Notes: generated by a model not told the origin, from the sequence alone. 45,160 nt of DNA from Gammaproteobacteria bacterium (GCA_026195255.1 JAPHSS010000009.1:1-45160), one strand, 5' to 3'. Shown: positions 1-9,723, counted from the stretch's first letter. Program-made: numbers and translations.

Positions 1-133
1 AATGCCGGGTGATAACGTGAAGATGGACGTTACATTAATTGCGCCTATCGCAATGGAAGAAGGTTTACGTTTCGCGATTCGCGAAGGTGGCCGTACTGTA
101 GGTGCAGGCGTAGTAAGCAAAATCACTGATTAA
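1..133 (+). CDS. tuf: Elongation factor Tu, C-terminal end (partial)
   Basis: The frame entering the window from the left encodes 43 residues plus a TAA stop and matches the end of EF-Tu domain 3 ([10 protein letters not shown] near the start, then [19 protein letters not shown]). EF-Tu is the GTPase that brings aminoacyl-tRNA to the ribosome; the visible part belongs to the tRNA-contacting beta-barrel. Its place just before rpsJ is that of tufA at the end of the str operon (rpsL-rpsG-fusA-tufA), so a str cluster probably lies to the left. The start is outside the window. Confidence 0.97.
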   Translation, partial: MPGDNVKMDVTLIAPIAMEEGLRFAIREGGRTVGAGVVSKITD

Positions 134-145
134 TTGCTCAGCTTA

Positions 146-236
146 CCCTCTGGGGCGCCCTGGCTCTTCGTTGAAAAATGTTTACTTACACTTGTAAGCG
201 CACATTTTTCGCCTTGATCCAGTGCACCGCAGAGGG
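146..236. repeat. Long imperfect hairpin after tuf
   Basis: A 91-base inverted repeat occupies most of the tuf-rpsJ gap. The arms 146-190 and 193-236 can be aligned base by base: CCCTCTG/CAGAGGG at the base, CTGG/CCAG further in, GAAAAATGT/ACATTTTTC in the middle and CTTACA/TGTAAG at the tip with a 2-base loop. By hand about 33 of 45 positions pair. No T-run follows, so it is not a standard intrinsic terminator. It could be an RNA processing or attenuation structure, or a decayed palindromic mobile repeat. Confidence 0.7.
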
Positions 237-352
237 CGATCTGAACAATTAATGGGTTGGAAAGATTTAAATGTATGATTGCTCGATTTTCGGGTGATTA
301 TTTAATAACTACTCACTTATCTTAGAATAGTGTTTTTTGAAGAGTAAAAATT

Positions 353-667
353 ATGGCAGAAAGTCAAAGAATCCGTATCCGTCTTAAGTCATTTGATCAC
401 AAATTAGTTGATCGTTCATGTGCTGAGATTGTTGATACAGCAAAGCGTACCGGTGCTCATGTTAAGGGTCCGATTCCTTTGCCTACAAAGAAAGAGCGTT
501 TTACTGTTCTGGTTTCTCCACACGTAAACAAAGATGCTCGTGATCAGTACGAATTACGTACTCATAAGCGTTTAATGGATATTGTGGACCCAACCGATAA
601 AACGGTTGATGCTCTTATGAAGCTGGATCTTGCAGCGGGTGTTGATGTTCAGATTAAACTGAATTAA
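353..667 (+). CDS. rpsJ: 30S ribosomal protein S10
   Basis: The 104-residue product matches S10 over its whole length ([39 protein letters not shown] split across the centre, [14 protein letters not shown] at the end). S10 sits in the 30S head and, as NusE, also takes part in transcription antitermination with NusB. The start is supported by a GAAGAG ribosome site at 339-344. It is the first gene of the S10 operon, but the next gene, rplC, is 273 bases away instead of the usual few tens, which leaves rpsJ partly detached from the rest. Confidence 0.98.
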   Translation: MAESQRIRIRLKSFDHKLVDRSCAEIVDTAKRTGAHVKGPIPLPTKKERFTVLVSPHVNKDARDQYELRTHKRLMDIVDPTDKTVDALMKLDLAAGVDVQIKLN

Positions 668-808
668 TACCACTTAGATATTTTGCTCTTTAAAGGGCTG
701 TTCGGGCTGTTATCTCGCGATAGAGCCAGGATATGATCCTGAAAATATCTGAGTTCTGAAATCACTGCAATATATTTGAAACAAAGTGTAGTGGCTTTCA
801 AAGAAACA

Positions 809-817
809 TGATAGAAT
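809..817 (+). promoter_or_regulatory. Candidate extended -10 promoter between rpsJ and rplC
   Basis: TGATAGAAT at 809-817 reads as an extended -10 element (TG, one base, TAGAAT). No good -35 lies 16-18 bases upstream, which is tolerated for extended -10 promoters. Transcription from about base 824 would run through the hairpins at 828-913 into rplC. This would be an internal promoter giving rplC-rpsQ a transcript without rpsJ. It is a motif reading only. Confidence 0.4.
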
Positions 818-827
818 TCGCGCCTCT

Positions 828-913
828 TTCGGCCCAGCTAATTGCTTGGGCCGAATTTATCAGAAGTGTAAATTAAGTTAAATCAAGGGTTTAGCTTCAT
901 TAGTTGAAGTTTT
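828..913 (+). promoter_or_regulatory. Leader-like hairpins ahead of rplC
   Basis: A strong stem TTCGGCCCA (828-836) / TGGGCCGAA (847-855) is followed by a second, weaker hairpin CTTCA (895-899) / TGAAG (905-909) running into TTTT (910-913). In E. coli a structured leader upstream of rpsJ mediates L4 autoregulation of the S10 operon. Here the structured segment lies between rpsJ and rplC, so a displaced L4-type leader or an attenuator is possible. Homology to the E. coli leader was not tested. Confidence 0.45.
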
Positions 914-940
914 GCTCTGATAATATTTTGGAATGCAGAC

Positions 941-1585
941 ATGGCCATCGGTTTAGTTGGTAAAAAATGTGGAATGACACGTATCTTCACTGAAGACGGC
1001 GAATCAATTCCAGTAACAGTAGTAGAAGTGTCGCCAAATCTGGTTACTCAGGTTAAATCTGTTGAGTCAGATGGTTATGACGCAATTCAGATTACAACAG
1101 GTGCGCGTCGCGCGTCTCGTGTAAGTAAATCTGCAGCTGGTCACTATGCGAAAGCAGGTGTCGAAGCGGGCCGCGGTTTATGGGAATTTCGTCTAGACGC
1201 TGCTGCTGAGCATGAGACAGGTTCTCAGCTTCCTTTGACTATGTTTGAAGCAGGTCAGAAAGTTGATGTAACAGCAAAATCTATCGGTAAAGGTTTTGCG
1301 GGTGGTGTTAAGCGCTGGGGTTTCCAGATGCAAGATGCGACACACGGTAACTCGGTATCTCACCGTGCTCCTGGTTCTATCGGTCAGTGCCAGACGCCTG
1401 GTCGTGTATTCAAGGGTAAGAAAATGGCGGGTCACATGGGTGACAAGCAGCGCACTGCGCAAACTCTTGAGCTGGTTCGTGTTGATGAAGAACGCGGCTT
1501 ATTATTGATTAAAGGTTCTGTGCCTGGCTCTAAAGGTAGTGACGTTATTGTACGTGCTGCAATTAAAGCTAAGAAATCGGCATAG
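941..1585 (+). CDS. rplC: 50S ribosomal protein L3
   Basis: The 214-residue product is full-length L3: [13 protein letters not shown] at the N-terminus, then [22 protein letters not shown] and GKKMAGHMG in the loop that reaches the peptidyl transferase centre. L3 is an early-assembly protein bound near the 3' end of 23S rRNA. The conserved Gln of the FQMQDATHG region, methylated by PrmB in E. coli, appears to be present. A GGAA ribosome site lies just upstream. rplD follows after 19 bases. Confidence 0.98.
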   Translation: MAIGLVGKKCGMTRIFTEDGESIPVTVVEVSPNLVTQVKSVESDGYDAIQITTGARRASRVSKSAAGHYAKAGVEAGRGLWEFRLDAAAEHETGSQLPLTMFEAGQKVDVTAKSIGKGFAGGVKRWGFQMQDATHGNSVSHRAPGSIGQCQTPGRVFKGKKMAGHMGDKQRTAQTLELVRVDEERGLLLIKGSVPGSKGSDVIVRAAIKAKKSA

Positions 1586-1604
1586 TTAAAAGAGGTTAGA
1601 TCTA

Positions 1605-2210
1605 ATGGATCTTCAGTTACATAAAGCAAGCGATAAAGTTTCTGTAGCAGACGCTATATTCGCAAGAGATTTCAATGAGGGTCTGGTTCACCAGGCTGTT
1701 GTTTCATTTCTTGCTGGTGCGCGCTCAGGTACTAAAGCACAAAAGAATCGTGCGGCAGTCAGTGGTGGTGGTGCTAAGCCATGGCGTCAAAAAGGTACGG
1801 GCCGAGCTCGTGCAGGTACTATTCGTAGTCCAATTTGGCGCTCAGGTGGTCAAACATTTGCAGCTGCTCCGCGTGATCATTCGGTTAAGCTGAATAAGAA
1901 GATGTATCGTGCTGCAATCAGCTCGATTCTGTCTGAACTTGTTCGCCAGGATCGCCTTAAAATTGTAGAAGATATTACTGTTGATTCTGCAAAGACTAAA
2001 GGCATGGTTGCCAAGTTAAACGATCTTGAAGTATCGAAAGTGTTGATCGTTACAGAGACGGGTGATGAAAACCTTTATCTGTCAGCTAGAAATTTACACC
2101 AGGTAGAGATTACTGATGTGGCAGGTATGTCAGCAGTAGATCTAGTTGGCGCAGAAAACGTTGTAATGACAGTTGGTTCATTACGCGCGATTGAGGAATG
2201 GTTGTCATGA
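1605..2210 (+). CDS. rplD: 50S ribosomal protein L4
   Basis: The 201-residue protein has the usual L4 length and the conserved extended loop that lines the peptide exit tunnel ([19 protein letters not shown] region). L4 binds 23S rRNA domain I and, in E. coli, represses its own operon by binding the S10 leader. It matters here because a leader-like structure lies upstream of rplC rather than of rpsJ. The gene overlaps the start of rplW. Confidence 0.98.
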   Translation: MDLQLHKASDKVSVADAIFARDFNEGLVHQAVVSFLAGARSGTKAQKNRAAVSGGGAKPWRQKGTGRARAGTIRSPIWRSGGQTFAAAPRDHSVKLNKKMYRAAISSILSELVRQDRLKIVEDITVDSAKTKGMVAKLNDLEVSKVLIVTETGDENLYLSARNLHQVEITDVAGMSAVDLVGAENVVMTVGSLRAIEEWLS

Positions 2211-2506
2211 TGCAACAAGAAAGAATTCTTCAGGTACTGTTAGCTCCACATATTTCTGAAAAGTCTACAATGGCTGCAGATACATCTGGAACTCATGTGT
2301 TTAAAGTTAACACTACGGCAACAAAAACTGAAATCAAGCAAGCTGTTGAAGAGTTGTTTGAAGTGAAAGTTGCTCAAGTACGAGTATTGAATGTAAAAGG
2401 CAAGACCAAGAGATTTGGTCAACGAATGGGTAAACGTTCTGACTGGCGTAAAGCATATGTTAAACTGGCTGAAGGCCAGGACATAGCTTTAGCCGGTGCA
2501 AACTAG
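2207..2506 (+). CDS. rplW: 50S ribosomal protein L23
   Basis: L23 lies at the tunnel exit and is the docking site for trigger factor and SRP. The product has the typical beginning [18 protein letters not shown] and the basic loop [20 protein letters not shown]. Three in-frame ATGs exist (2198, 2207, 2210). I prefer 2207 because it forms an ATGA overlap with the rplD stop and has GAGGA at 2193-2197 about ten bases upstream; 2210 is nearly as likely. The longer reading from 2198 would add MVV, which the family does not have. Confidence 0.95.
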   Translation: MMQQERILQVLLAPHISEKSTMAADTSGTHVFKVNTTATKTEIKQAVEELFEVKVAQVRVLNVKGKTKRFGQRMGKRSDWRKAYVKLAEGQDIALAGAN

Positions 2507-2518
2507 AAGGCTGAGACA

Positions 2519-3349
2519 ATGGCATTAGTAAAATCCAAGCCAACTTCACCGGGTAGTCGCCACGTAGTTAAGGTTGTAAACCATGAGCTACATAAAGGCG
2601 CTCCACATGCTCCTCTGTTAGAGAAAAAATCTCGTAACGGTGGGCGTAACAATGCGGGTCGTATTACAACTCGTCACGTTGGTGGTGGTCATAAACAACA
2701 TTATCGAGTAATCGATTTTAAACGTACCAAAGATGGCGTTCCAGCTGTTGTTGAGCGTTTAGAGTACGATCCAAACCGTACTGCAAATATTGCTTTATTA
2801 AAGTATGCAGATGGTGAGCGTCGTTACATTATTGCACCTAAAGGTGTGAGCGCAGGTGATGCGATTTCTTCTGGTTCAGCAGCGCCGATTAAAAGCGGTA
2901 ATGCGATGCCATTAAGAAATGTACCAGTTGGCTCAACTATACACTGTATTGAAATAAAGCCTGGTAAAGGCGCGCAGATTGCACGTAGTGCAGGTGCTTC
3001 TGTACAGCTAGTTGCTCGCGAAGGCATGTACGCAACCGTTCGTTTACGTTCAGGTGAAATGCGTAAAATTCATGTTGATTGCCGTGCAACAATTGGTGAA
3101 GTAGGAAATAGTGAACATAGTTTACGTTCACTGGGTAAGGCGGGTGCTAAGCGCTGGCGTGGTGTTCGTCCAACCGTTCGTGGTGTTGCGATGAACCCGG
3201 TAGATCACCCACATGGTGGTGGTGAAGGTCGTACTTCTGGTGGTCGTCATCCTGTATCTCCATGGGGTATGCCTACTAAAGGTAAGAAGACTCGTAGCAA
3301 CAAGCGCACTGACAATATGATTGTTCGTCGCCGCAACAACCGTAAATAA
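2519..3349 (+). CDS. rplB: 50S ribosomal protein L2
   Basis: The 276-residue product is complete L2, a primary rRNA binder needed for subunit joining and peptidyl transfer. It has the RNA-binding core ([17 protein letters not shown] near residue 50) and the C-terminal signature [14 protein letters not shown], which includes the conserved histidine implicated in peptidyl transferase function. It starts 12 bases after rplW, and rpsS follows after 14 bases. Confidence 0.98.
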   Translation: MALVKSKPTSPGSRHVVKVVNHELHKGAPHAPLLEKKSRNGGRNNAGRITTRHVGGGHKQHYRVIDFKRTKDGVPAVVERLEYDPNRTANIALLKYADGERRYIIAPKGVSAGDAISSGSAAPIKSGNAMPLRNVPVGSTIHCIEIKPGKGAQIARSAGASVQLVAREGMYATVRLRSGEMRKIHVDCRATIGEVGNSEHSLRSLGKAGAKRWRGVRPTVRGVAMNPVDHPHGGGEGRTSGGRHPVSPWGMPTKGKKTRSNKRTDNMIVRRRNNRK

Positions 3350-3363
3350 TAGAGGGTATTAGA

Positions 3364-3636
3364 GTGCCACGTTCATTAAAAAAAGGACCATTTATTGACC
3401 ATCATTTGATGGCCAAGGTCGAGAAAGCAGTAGAAGAGAAGAATCGTCGTCCAATTAAAACCTGGTCACGTCGTTCTACTATTTTCCCTGAAATGGTTGG
3501 ATTGACAATCGCAGTACACAATGGTCGTCAACATATTCCCGTTTTAGTTAACGAGAATATGGTGGGTCACAAGTTAGGCGAATTTGCTTTAACTCGTACT
3601 TACCGCGGTCACACTGCCGACAAAAAGTCGAAGTAA
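3364..3636 (+). CDS. rpsS: 30S ribosomal protein S19
   Basis: The 90-residue product ([14 protein letters not shown] at the N-terminus, [10 protein letters not shown] near the C-terminus) is full-length S19, which pairs with S13 in the 30S head and contacts the A-site tRNA. It uses a GTG start preceded by AGAG; the N-terminus fits the family exactly, so the non-ATG start is credible. It lies in the operon between rplB and rplV. Confidence 0.97.
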   Translation: MPRSLKKGPFIDHHLMAKVEKAVEEKNRRPIKTWSRRSTIFPEMVGLTIAVHNGRQHIPVLVNENMVGHKLGEFALTRTYRGHTADKKSK

Positions 3637-3643
3637 GGAGTAG

Positions 3644-3979
3644 ATGATGGAAGTATTCGCAAAGCATCGCTATGCACGTATATCGCCTCAGAAAGCTCGT
3701 CTGATTGCTGATCAAATACGTGGCCAGTCTGTAGAGCAGGCTCTAAGTATATTAACGTTCAGCAATAAGAAAGGTGCGGGTCTGGTGCAAAAAGTACTGG
3801 AGTCAGCCATTGCAAACGCTGAGCATAATGAAGGTGCAGATATCGATGAGTTAACGGTATCTAAAGCTTTTGTAGACGAAGGTCCGACAATGAAGCGCAT
3901 TCAAGCACGCGCTAAAGGTCGAGCTAATCGAATTTTAAAACGCAGTAGCCATATTACGGTTACGGTTTCGGATAGTTAA
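3644..3979 (+). CDS. rplV: 50S ribosomal protein L22
   Basis: L22 (111 residues here) binds all six 23S rRNA domains, and its beta-hairpin lines the exit tunnel next to L4. Visible family features are [22 protein letters not shown] at the N-terminus, written here as one family block, and the hairpin [17 protein letters not shown]. The start ATGATGG offers two adjacent ATGs (3644 and 3647); GGAG of the preceding sequence fits either. The gene begins 7 bases after rpsS. Confidence 0.97.
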   Translation: MMEVFAKHRYARISPQKARLIADQIRGQSVEQALSILTFSNKKGAGLVQKVLESAIANAEHNEGADIDELTVSKAFVDEGPTMKRIQARAKGRANRILKRSSHITVTVSDS

Positions 3980-3991
3980 GAGAGAAGCAGA

Positions 3992-4687
3992 ATGGGCCAA
4001 AAAGTACATCCTGTCGGGATTCGTCTGGGTATATCCTCAGACTGGAACGCAAAATGGTATGCAAACAGCAAGGATTATCCTTTACTGTTAAATGCTGACA
4101 TTAAAGTTCGTGAATTTCTGAAGAAGAAATTAGCAGCTGCCAATGTAAGCCGCATTCAAATCGAACGTCCAACACGTGCAGCAGTGATTACAATTCACAC
4201 GGCTCGCCCTGGTGTTGTTATCGGTAAGAAAGGCGCAGATATTGAGATTCTTCGTAAAGAAGTTTCTAAAATATTAGATCTTCACATTAATAATGTGAAA
4301 ATCAACATTGAAGAAATTCGTAAACCTGAACTTGATGCTCAGTTAGTAGCAGAAAGTATTGCGCAGCAGTTAGAACGTCGTGTGATGTTCCGACGTGCCA
4401 TGAAACGTTCTATGCAAAATACGATGCGTATGGGCGGTCAGGGAATCAAGATTCAAGTTGGCGGTCGTTTAAATGGTGCTGAAATTGCACGTAGTGAATG
4501 TTATATGGAAGGGCGTGTTCCATTGCACACACTTCGTGCAGACATTGATTATGGTTTTGCAGAAGCGCTAACCACTTACGGTATTCTGGGTGTAAAAGTC
4601 TGGATCTATAAAGGTGAAGTTTTTGATCTTGAGCAGAAGCGTAATGCTTCTCAGCAAGAAGCTAAGCCAAAGAAAGGTGGTAGATAA
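3992..4687 (+). CDS. rpsC: 30S ribosomal protein S3
   Basis: The 231-residue protein is complete S3, part of the mRNA entry helicase site of the 30S head with S4 and S5. It begins [13 protein letters not shown], carries the KH-domain loop [13 protein letters not shown] (around residues 73-85), and has the C-terminal domain with [12 protein letters not shown]. The tail is basic (KPKKGGR). It is tightly spaced with rplV (12 bases) and rplP (2 bases). Confidence 0.98.
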   Translation: MGQKVHPVGIRLGISSDWNAKWYANSKDYPLLLNADIKVREFLKKKLAAANVSRIQIERPTRAAVITIHTARPGVVIGKKGADIEILRKEVSKILDLHINNVKINIEEIRKPELDAQLVAESIAQQLERRVMFRRAMKRSMQNTMRMGGQGIKIQVGGRLNGAEIARSECYMEGRVPLHTLRADIDYGFAEALTTYGILGVKVWIYKGEVFDLEQKRNASQQEAKPKKGGR

Positions 4688-4689
4688 TC

Positions 4690-5103
4690 ATGCTTCAGCC
4701 TAAACGTACAAAATTTAGAAAAGCTTTTAAGGGTCGTAATCGCGGTTTAGCTCAAAATGGTAATAAAGTGAGCTTCGGTGAGTACGGTTTAAAAGCAGTT
4801 GCTCGAGGTCGTATATCAGCTCGCCAAATTGAGGCAGCTCGTCGCGCAATGACTCGTCACATTAAACGTGGCGGTAAAATCTGGATACGTGTTTTTCCAG
4901 ATACACCTATTTCAAATAAGCCATTAGAAGTTCGAATGGGTAAAGGAAAAGGTAACGTAGATCACTGGGTTGCTAAAGTTCAGCCTGGATCAGTTTTATA
5001 TGAAATGGAAGGCGTTTCTGAAGATATAGCCAGAGAAGCTTTTCAGTTGGCAGCAGCGAAATTGCCAATCAAAACAACATTTGTTTCTCGTGCGGTGATG
5101 TAA
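4690..5103 (+). CDS. rplP: 50S ribosomal protein L16
   Basis: The 137-residue product matches L16, which organises the A-site region of the 50S subunit. It begins [19 protein letters not shown] and carries [23 protein letters not shown] and the [12 protein letters not shown] loop. The conserved Arg of that loop region, hydroxylated by RoxA in E. coli, seems to be present ([11 protein letters not shown]). Its stop overlaps the rpmC start by one base (TAATG), typical of translational coupling. Confidence 0.97.
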   Translation: MLQPKRTKFRKAFKGRNRGLAQNGNKVSFGEYGLKAVARGRISARQIEAARRAMTRHIKRGGKIWIRVFPDTPISNKPLEVRMGKGKGNVDHWVAKVQPGSVLYEMEGVSEDIAREAFQLAAAKLPIKTTFVSRAVM

Positions 5104-5321
5104 TGGCCAGTAATAGTAGCTTAACAGCAAAAGATTTAAGAGAAAAAGACGAAGCAGGTCTTAAAGAAGAAATACTGAATATACGTAAAGAGCAGTTTAA
5201 TTTACGTATGCAGCAAGGTGCTGGTGAGATGTCTAAACCGCATTTGTTTAGGAATGCGCGTCGCGATGTCGCACGAGTGAAGACTATTCTTGCTGAGAAA
5301 AAACAAGCGGGTAAAGCATAA
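5103..5321 (+). CDS. rpmC: 50S ribosomal protein L29
   Basis: This small helical protein lies next to L23 at the tunnel exit. The 72-residue product has the family core [17 protein letters not shown] followed by [15 protein letters not shown]. The N-terminus ([20 protein letters not shown]) is a few residues longer than the E. coli protein. It overlaps both rplP and rpsQ by one base, so all three are probably translationally coupled. Confidence 0.96.
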   Translation: MASNSSLTAKDLREKDEAGLKEEILNIRKEQFNLRMQQGAGEMSKPHLFRNARRDVARVKTILAEKKQAGKA

Positions 5322-5584
5322 TGAGCGTAGATAATAAACAAAGAACACTACAAGGTGTTGTTACTAGTAATAAAACTGAGAAATCAGCAACTGTAACTAT
5401 CTCACGTCGTGTTAAGCACCCTCTTTATGGCAAAATCATTAACCGTTCAACAAAGTTGAGCATTCATGATGAAGCAAACGAGTGTGAAATCGGTGATACT
5501 GTTTTAATTGAGCAGTGTGCGCCCGTTTCAAAAACTAAATCCTGGAAACTGGTTCAAGTTGTTGAGAAATCAACTGCTGTTTAA
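5321..5584 (+). CDS. rpsQ: 30S ribosomal protein S17
   Basis: S17 is an OB-fold primary binder of 16S rRNA. The 87-residue product shows [18 protein letters not shown] and the conserved [11 protein letters not shown] segment followed by the [18 protein letters not shown] core. This is the last gene of the S10 operon. The 53-base gap that follows is where the spc promoter sits in E. coli; here it is A+T-rich (TATAGATAAT near 5609), but no convincing promoter can be fixed by eye. Confidence 0.97.
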   Translation: MSVDNKQRTLQGVVTSNKTEKSATVTISRRVKHPLYGKIINRSTKLSIHDEANECEIGDTVLIEQCAPVSKTKSWKLVQVVEKSTAV

Positions 5585-5637
5585 TTAAACAGCCACTTAA
5601 TTAGTTAAATATAGATAATTAGAAATTTGGTGTCGTC

Positions 5638-6006
5638 ATGATTCAAATGCAAACCGTTCTCAACGCAGCAGACAACAGCGGAGCACGCCGAGTACAGTGT
5701 ATTAAAGTACTAGGTGGTTCACATCGTCGTTATGCGCGTATTGGTGATGTTATTAAAGTTAGCATCAAGGAAGCAATTCCAAGAGGCAAGGTTAAAAAAG
5801 GTGAAGTGTATAACGCAGTCGTAGTTCGTACTGCAAAAGGCGTTCGTCGCCCAGATGGTTCACTTATTCGCTTTGACAATAATGCTGCTGTTCTATTGAA
5901 CGCAAACTTGCAGCCTATTGGTACACGTATTTTTGGCCCTGTTACACGTGAGCTACGTAATGAGAAATTTATGAAAATTATTTCTCTCGCTCCTGAAGTA
6001 CTGTAG
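5638..6006 (+). CDS. rplN: 50S ribosomal protein L14
   Basis: The 122-residue product is canonical L14 ([17 protein letters not shown] at the start, [21 protein letters not shown] in the middle, [13 protein letters not shown] near the end). L14 sits at the subunit interface, forms bridges with 16S rRNA and is the binding site of the silencing factor RsfS. It is the first gene of the spc operon and ends 12 bases before rplX. Confidence 0.98.
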   Translation: MIQMQTVLNAADNSGARRVQCIKVLGGSHRRYARIGDVIKVSIKEAIPRGKVKKGEVYNAVVVRTAKGVRRPDGSLIRFDNNAAVLLNANLQPIGTRIFGPVTRELRNEKFMKIISLAPEVL

Positions 6007-6018
6007 AGAGTTATAGAT

Positions 6019-6336
6019 ATGCAAAGACTTAAAAAAGGTGATGAAGTTATTGTAACTACGGGTAAAGACAAAGGTCGCCGTGGCAAAGTAATGAGCATCC
6101 TTAAAAACGATCGCGTAATGGTTGAAAATATCAACGTGGTTAAGAAACATGCTAAGCCTAACCCTATGGCGGGTATTGAAGGCGGTATTATTGAAAAAGA
6201 AATGTCTATTCACATTTCAAATATAATGCCGTTTAATCCAGCCACTAATAAGGGTGACCGCATAGGTATCAAGACTTTAGAAGACGGTAAAAAAATTCGT
6301 GTCTTTAAGTCTAACAACGAAAACGTAGACGTTTAG
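6019..6336 (+). CDS. rplX: 50S ribosomal protein L24
   Basis: L24 is one of the two assembly-initiator proteins of the 50S subunit. The 105-residue product carries the KOW motif ([20 protein letters not shown], residues about 5-24) and the [21 protein letters not shown] segment that follows it. It is spaced as in other spc operons between rplN and rplE. Confidence 0.97.
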   Translation: MQRLKKGDEVIVTTGKDKGRRGKVMSILKNDRVMVENINVVKKHAKPNPMAGIEGGIIEKEMSIHISNIMPFNPATNKGDRIGIKTLEDGKKIRVFKSNNENVDV

Positions 6337-6351
6337 TAGGGCACCGGAACA

Positions 6352-6891
6352 ATGGCAAGACTACAGCAAGTATATAAAGACTCAATTGTTAAACAGTTGA
6401 TGGAAAGCCAGGGTTACACAAACCCTATGGACGTTCCTCGCATTGAAAAAATCACACTTAATATGGGTGTTGGCGATGGCGTTTCTGATAAAAAGGTTGT
6501 TGAAGCAGCACGCACTGACATGGAAAAAATCGCCGGTCAGAAAGCGGTAACTACAATAGCTCGTAAATCAGTGGCAGCATTTAAATTACGTGAAGGTTCA
6601 CCAATTGGTTGTAAGGTGACATTGCGTAAAGCGAATATGTACGAATTTCTGGATCGTTTGATCAGTATTTCAGTGCCTCGTATTCGTGACTTCCGTGGCC
6701 TGAATGGTAAATCATTCGACGGACGTGGTAATTACAGCATGGGCGTAAAAGAACAGATTATCTTCCCTGAAATCGATTATGAAAAAATTGATAAGATTCG
6801 CGGAATGGATATCACTATTACAACTTCAGCTAAAACAGACGATGAAGCTAAAGCTTTGCTAAAAGCATTTAACTTCCCGTTCAAAAACTAG
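6352..6891 (+). CDS. rplE: 50S ribosomal protein L5
   Basis: L5 binds 5S rRNA and contacts P-site tRNA. The 179-residue protein has the usual length and motifs: [18 protein letters not shown] near residue 25, [21 protein letters not shown] mid-protein and the C-terminal [16 protein letters not shown]-type helix ([20 protein letters not shown]). In E. coli, S8 represses spc mRNA at a site near the start of this gene; I cannot confirm such a structure here. Confidence 0.98.
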   Translation: MARLQQVYKDSIVKQLMESQGYTNPMDVPRIEKITLNMGVGDGVSDKKVVEAARTDMEKIAGQKAVTTIARKSVAAFKLREGSPIGCKVTLRKANMYEFLDRLISISVPRIRDFRGLNGKSFDGRGNYSMGVKEQIIFPEIDYEKIDKIRGMDITITTSAKTDDEAKALLKAFNFPFKN

Positions 6892-6911
6892 ATCGAGATA
6901 AAGAGTAAAAC

Positions 6912-7217
6912 ATGGCAAAAACTTCTATGGTTCAGCGTGAAAAAAAGCGCACAAAACTAATCGCAAGAGATTTCGAGAAACGCAGTAAATTACGTGCAAT
7001 TCTTAAAGATCCAGAAGCAGATTTTGACGCTAAAATGGAAGCACAGGTAAAAATGCAAAAGCTACCTCGTGATTCTAGCCCTAGCCGTAGTCGTAATCGT
7101 TGCCAGATTACTGGTCGTCCACATGGTTACTACCGTAAGTTCGGTTTATCACGTATTAAATTACGTGAAGCTATGATGCGCGGTGATGTTCCAGGCCTGG
7201 TTAAGGCTAGCTGGTAA
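6912..7217 (+). CDS. rpsN: 30S ribosomal protein S14
   Basis: The 101-residue product is the long, zinc-free S14 type found in most gammaproteobacteria: no CXXC-X(n)-CXXC pattern is present and only one Cys lies in the [19 protein letters not shown] signature. S14 is a late-assembly protein of the 30S head. The 56 bases that follow are very T-rich (7220-7246) but lack a stem, so I do not call a terminator. Confidence 0.97.
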   Translation: MAKTSMVQREKKRTKLIARDFEKRSKLRAILKDPEADFDAKMEAQVKMQKLPRDSSPSRSRNRCQITGRPHGYYRKFGLSRIKLREAMMRGDVPGLVKASW

Positions 7218-7273
7218 GATTTTTGAATTTTTTTAACATTTTTTTAAAGTATTAAGAGTAAGGTAAATAGATT

Positions 7274-7666
7274 ATGAGTATGTCAGATCCAATAGCAGAT
7301 ATGCTGACTCGTATTCGAAATGGACAGTCTGCTTCTAAAGCAGAAGTTAAGATGCCTGCATCTAATATGAAACAATCAATAGCTAAAGTTTTAAAAGACG
7401 AAGGTTATATAAGTGATTATTCTGTTTCTGAAGGTGCAAAGGCTGAAATGTCTGTTTCGTTAAAGTATTACGACGGCAAACCAGTTATCGACACAATTCA
7501 ACGAATGAGTCGTCCTGGTCTTCGCATCTACAAAAACAAAGACGAATTACCAAGTGTTTTAAATGGTCTTGGTATCGTTATTATTTCAACCTCAACTGGT
7601 ATGATGACTGACCGAGCTGCACGCGATGCAGGTATTGGTGGTGAGTTAGTCTGCTCAGTTTCTTAA
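7274..7666 (+). CDS. rpsH: 30S ribosomal protein S8
   Basis: S8 is a primary 16S rRNA binder and, in E. coli, the translational repressor of the spc operon. The 130-residue product begins [18 protein letters not shown] and ends with the [21 protein letters not shown] block followed by GGELVCSV. The 56-base spacing from rpsN is longer than elsewhere in this operon. Confidence 0.97.
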   Translation: MSMSDPIADMLTRIRNGQSASKAEVKMPASNMKQSIAKVLKDEGYISDYSVSEGAKAEMSVSLKYYDGKPVIDTIQRMSRPGLRIYKNKDELPSVLNGLGIVIISTSTGMMTDRAARDAGIGGELVCSVS

Positions 7667-7676
7667 GGGGACTGGA

Positions 7677-8204
7677 ATGTCACGTATAGCAAAGAAGCCA
7701 ATTACTGTACCAGCTGGAATTGAAGTAAAAATTGCAGGTCGCTCAGTAAATGTAAAAGGCCCTAAGGGTAACTTAAATATCGATTTACACGAAACTGTGT
7801 CAATTGCTCAGGACGGTGAAGTATTAAATCTTTCACCACAAAATCCTGCCGCAATAGCTATGACAGGAACTATGCGTTCTTTAGTTAGCAATATGGTTAC
7901 GGGTGTATCAGAAGGTTTTGAAAAGAAGCTAACTTTGATTGGTGTTGGTTACCGTGCAAAAGCACAGGGTAATTCATTAAATCTTCAATTAGGTTTTTCT
8001 CATCCTGTAGATTATACAGTTCCTGAGGGAATAACAGTTGAAACACCTAGCCAGACTGAAATCCTGGTTAAAGGTGCGGACAAGCAGAAGGTTGGTCAAG
8101 TATCAGCTGAGATTCGTGCTTATCGTCCACCAGAGCCTTATAAAGGCAAGGGTGTTCGTTATGCCGATGAGTATGTTATCCGTAAAGAAGCTAAGAAGAA
8201 GTAG
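7677..8204 (+). CDS. rplF: 50S ribosomal protein L6
   Basis: The 175-residue protein has two L6 repeats: the N-terminal half with [16 protein letters not shown] and VKGPKGNL, and the C-terminal half with [12 protein letters not shown] and the RNA-binding signature [17 protein letters not shown]6 stabilises the base of the P stalk and the sarcin-ricin region. It begins 10 bases after rpsH with GGGGA as ribosome site. Confidence 0.98.
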   Translation: MSRIAKKPITVPAGIEVKIAGRSVNVKGPKGNLNIDLHETVSIAQDGEVLNLSPQNPAAIAMTGTMRSLVSNMVTGVSEGFEKKLTLIGVGYRAKAQGNSLNLQLGFSHPVDYTVPEGITVETPSQTEILVKGADKQKVGQVSAEIRAYRPPEPYKGKGVRYADEYVIRKEAKKK

Positions 8205-8212
8205 AGGCTGAT

Positions 8213-8569
8213 ATGAAATCAAAGAAAGCAATCCGTATTCGTCGCTCTACACGTACTCGCATGAAAATTCGTGAGTTGGGTGCAGAAAGATTATGTATCC
8301 ACCGTACGCCTCGTCACATGTATGCGCAGATTATTTCTGCAGACGGTGGCAAGACATTGGCTTCAGCTTCTACATTAGATGCTGATGTTAAGTCAGCAAT
8401 TAAAAATTCTGGTAATGCAGATGCAGCTACAACTGTTGGTAAGATCATTGCTGAAAAATCAAAAGCAGCTGGAGTAACAACTGTTGCATTTGACCGCTCT
8501 GGTTTCAAATACCACGGTCGTGTTAAAGCACTGGCTGAAGCTGCACGTGAAAACGGACTGGAATTTTAA
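8213..8569 (+). CDS. rplR: 50S ribosomal protein L18
   Basis: L18 binds 5S rRNA together with L5 and L25. The 118-residue product has a basic N-terminus ([20 protein letters not shown]), then [16 protein letters not shown], and ends [26 protein letters not shown], whose FDRSG...YHGR block is the family signature. Spacing to rplF is 8 bases. Confidence 0.97.
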   Translation: MKSKKAIRIRRSTRTRMKIRELGAERLCIHRTPRHMYAQIISADGGKTLASASTLDADVKSAIKNSGNADAATTVGKIIAEKSKAAGVTTVAFDRSGFKYHGRVKALAEAARENGLEF

Positions 8570-8580
8570 AGGCAAAGACT

Positions 8581-9093
8581 ATGGCACAAAATAGAGACAA
8601 TCAAAGAGAAAAGTCTGACGATTTTATTGAGAAACTAGTAACCGTTAATCGTGTTGCAAAAGTTGTTAAAGGTGGTCGTCAATTTGGTTTTACAGCACTT
8701 ACAGTAGTAGGTGATGGTAACGGTACTGTAGGTATCGGTTATGGTAAAGCTAAAGAAGTACCTGCTGCAATCCAGAAAGCTATGGATAAAGCACGTAAGA
8801 ATATGCGTAAGGTTCATCTTAAAGAAGATACTTTGCAACATTCTGTTACAGGTCTTCATGGCGCAGCAAATGTATACATGCAGCCAGCTTCTGAAGGTAC
8901 AGGTATTATCGCCGGTGGTGCGATGCGTGCAGTATTTGAAGCGGTTGGTGTTAAAAATGTACTGGCAAAAATTAACGGTACGCGTAACCCAATCAACGTT
9001 GTTCGCGCAACAGTCAATGGATTAGAGAATATGCATTCTCCAGAATCTGTAGCTGCTAAGCGTGGCAAAAAAGTTGAAGAAATTTTAGGCTAA
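8581..9093 (+). CDS. rpsE: 30S ribosomal protein S5
   Basis: S5 belongs to the decoding-fidelity and mRNA-entry region of the 30S subunit. The 170-residue product has the double-stranded-RNA-binding-like N-terminal domain ([19 protein letters not shown], then [15 protein letters not shown]) and the C-terminal domain with [19 protein letters not shown]. Spectinomycin-region residues VVKGGR look unaltered. It starts 11 bases after rplR. Confidence 0.98.
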   Translation: MAQNRDNQREKSDDFIEKLVTVNRVAKVVKGGRQFGFTALTVVGDGNGTVGIGYGKAKEVPAAIQKAMDKARKNMRKVHLKEDTLQHSVTGLHGAANVYMQPASEGTGIIAGGAMRAVFEAVGVKNVLAKINGTRNPINVVRATVNGLENMHSPESVAAKRGKKVEEILG

Positions 9094-9098
9094 TCGTC

Positions 9099-9284
9099 AT
9101 GGCACAGAAGAAAATCAAAGTTACATTGGTGAAAAGTACAATCGGACGCCTTAAATCACATGTTGCATGTGCAAAAGGTTTGGGTTTACGTCGTACTAAT
9201 CACACAGTTGAAGTTATTGATACACCTGAAAACCGTGGAATGATTAATAAAATCAACTACATGGTTAAGTCAGAGGAAGTTTAA
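9099..9284 (+). CDS. rpmD: 50S ribosomal protein L30
   Basis: The 61-residue product matches the short bacterial L30: [13 protein letters not shown] at the N-terminus, [22 protein letters not shown] in the middle and a C-terminal NYMVKSEEV. It is 5 bases downstream of rpsE and directly abuts rplO (the stop is immediately followed by the rplO ATG), implying translational coupling. Confidence 0.97.
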   Translation: MAQKKIKVTLVKSTIGRLKSHVACAKGLGLRRTNHTVEVIDTPENRGMINKINYMVKSEEV

Positions 9285-9719
9285 ATGTTATTAAATACTC
9301 TTACGCCCGATGAGGGTAGCCGTAAATCACGTAAACGTGTTGGTCGTGGTATTGGTTGTGGCCAGGGTAAAACCTGTGGTCGTGGTCATAAAGGTCAGAA
9401 ATCACGAAATGGTGGTTTACCTAAAATAGGTTTCGAGGGTGGTCAGATGCCACTTCAACGTCGCCTACCAAAGGTTGGCTTTAATTCACGTATGGCTAAA
9501 TACAGCGCAGAGGTTCGTTTAGGCGAAATTCAAAAGCTGGACCAGGACACTGTTACATTGGCAACTCTTATAGAAGCTAATGTAGTTCCTGCATTCACTA
9601 AAAAAGCTAAAGTAATTGCTTCTGGTGAAATCACTTCTGCAGTAACTCTGCAAGGTGTTAAGGCAACTAAAGGTGCTCTAGCCGCTATTGAAGCAGCTGG
9701 CGGAAAGGTAGAAGCTTAA
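9285..9719 (+). CDS. rplO: 50S ribosomal protein L15
   Basis: L15 (144 residues) is a late-assembly 50S protein. It has the extended glycine/arginine-rich N-terminal arm ([30 protein letters not shown]) and the [18 protein letters not shown] signature. Two cysteines (in GCGQGKTCG) lie in the arm. secY follows after 4 bases, the usual arrangement. Confidence 0.97.
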   Translation: MLLNTLTPDEGSRKSRKRVGRGIGCGQGKTCGRGHKGQKSRNGGLPKIGFEGGQMPLQRRLPKVGFNSRMAKYSAEVRLGEIQKLDQDTVTLATLIEANVVPAFTKKAKVIASGEITSAVTLQGVKATKGALAAIEAAGGKVEA

Positions 9720-9723
9720 ACAC

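Noticed and set aside
7218-7273. Terminator between rpsN and rpsH
   Set aside because: T-runs are present but no stem precedes them, and the operon continues.
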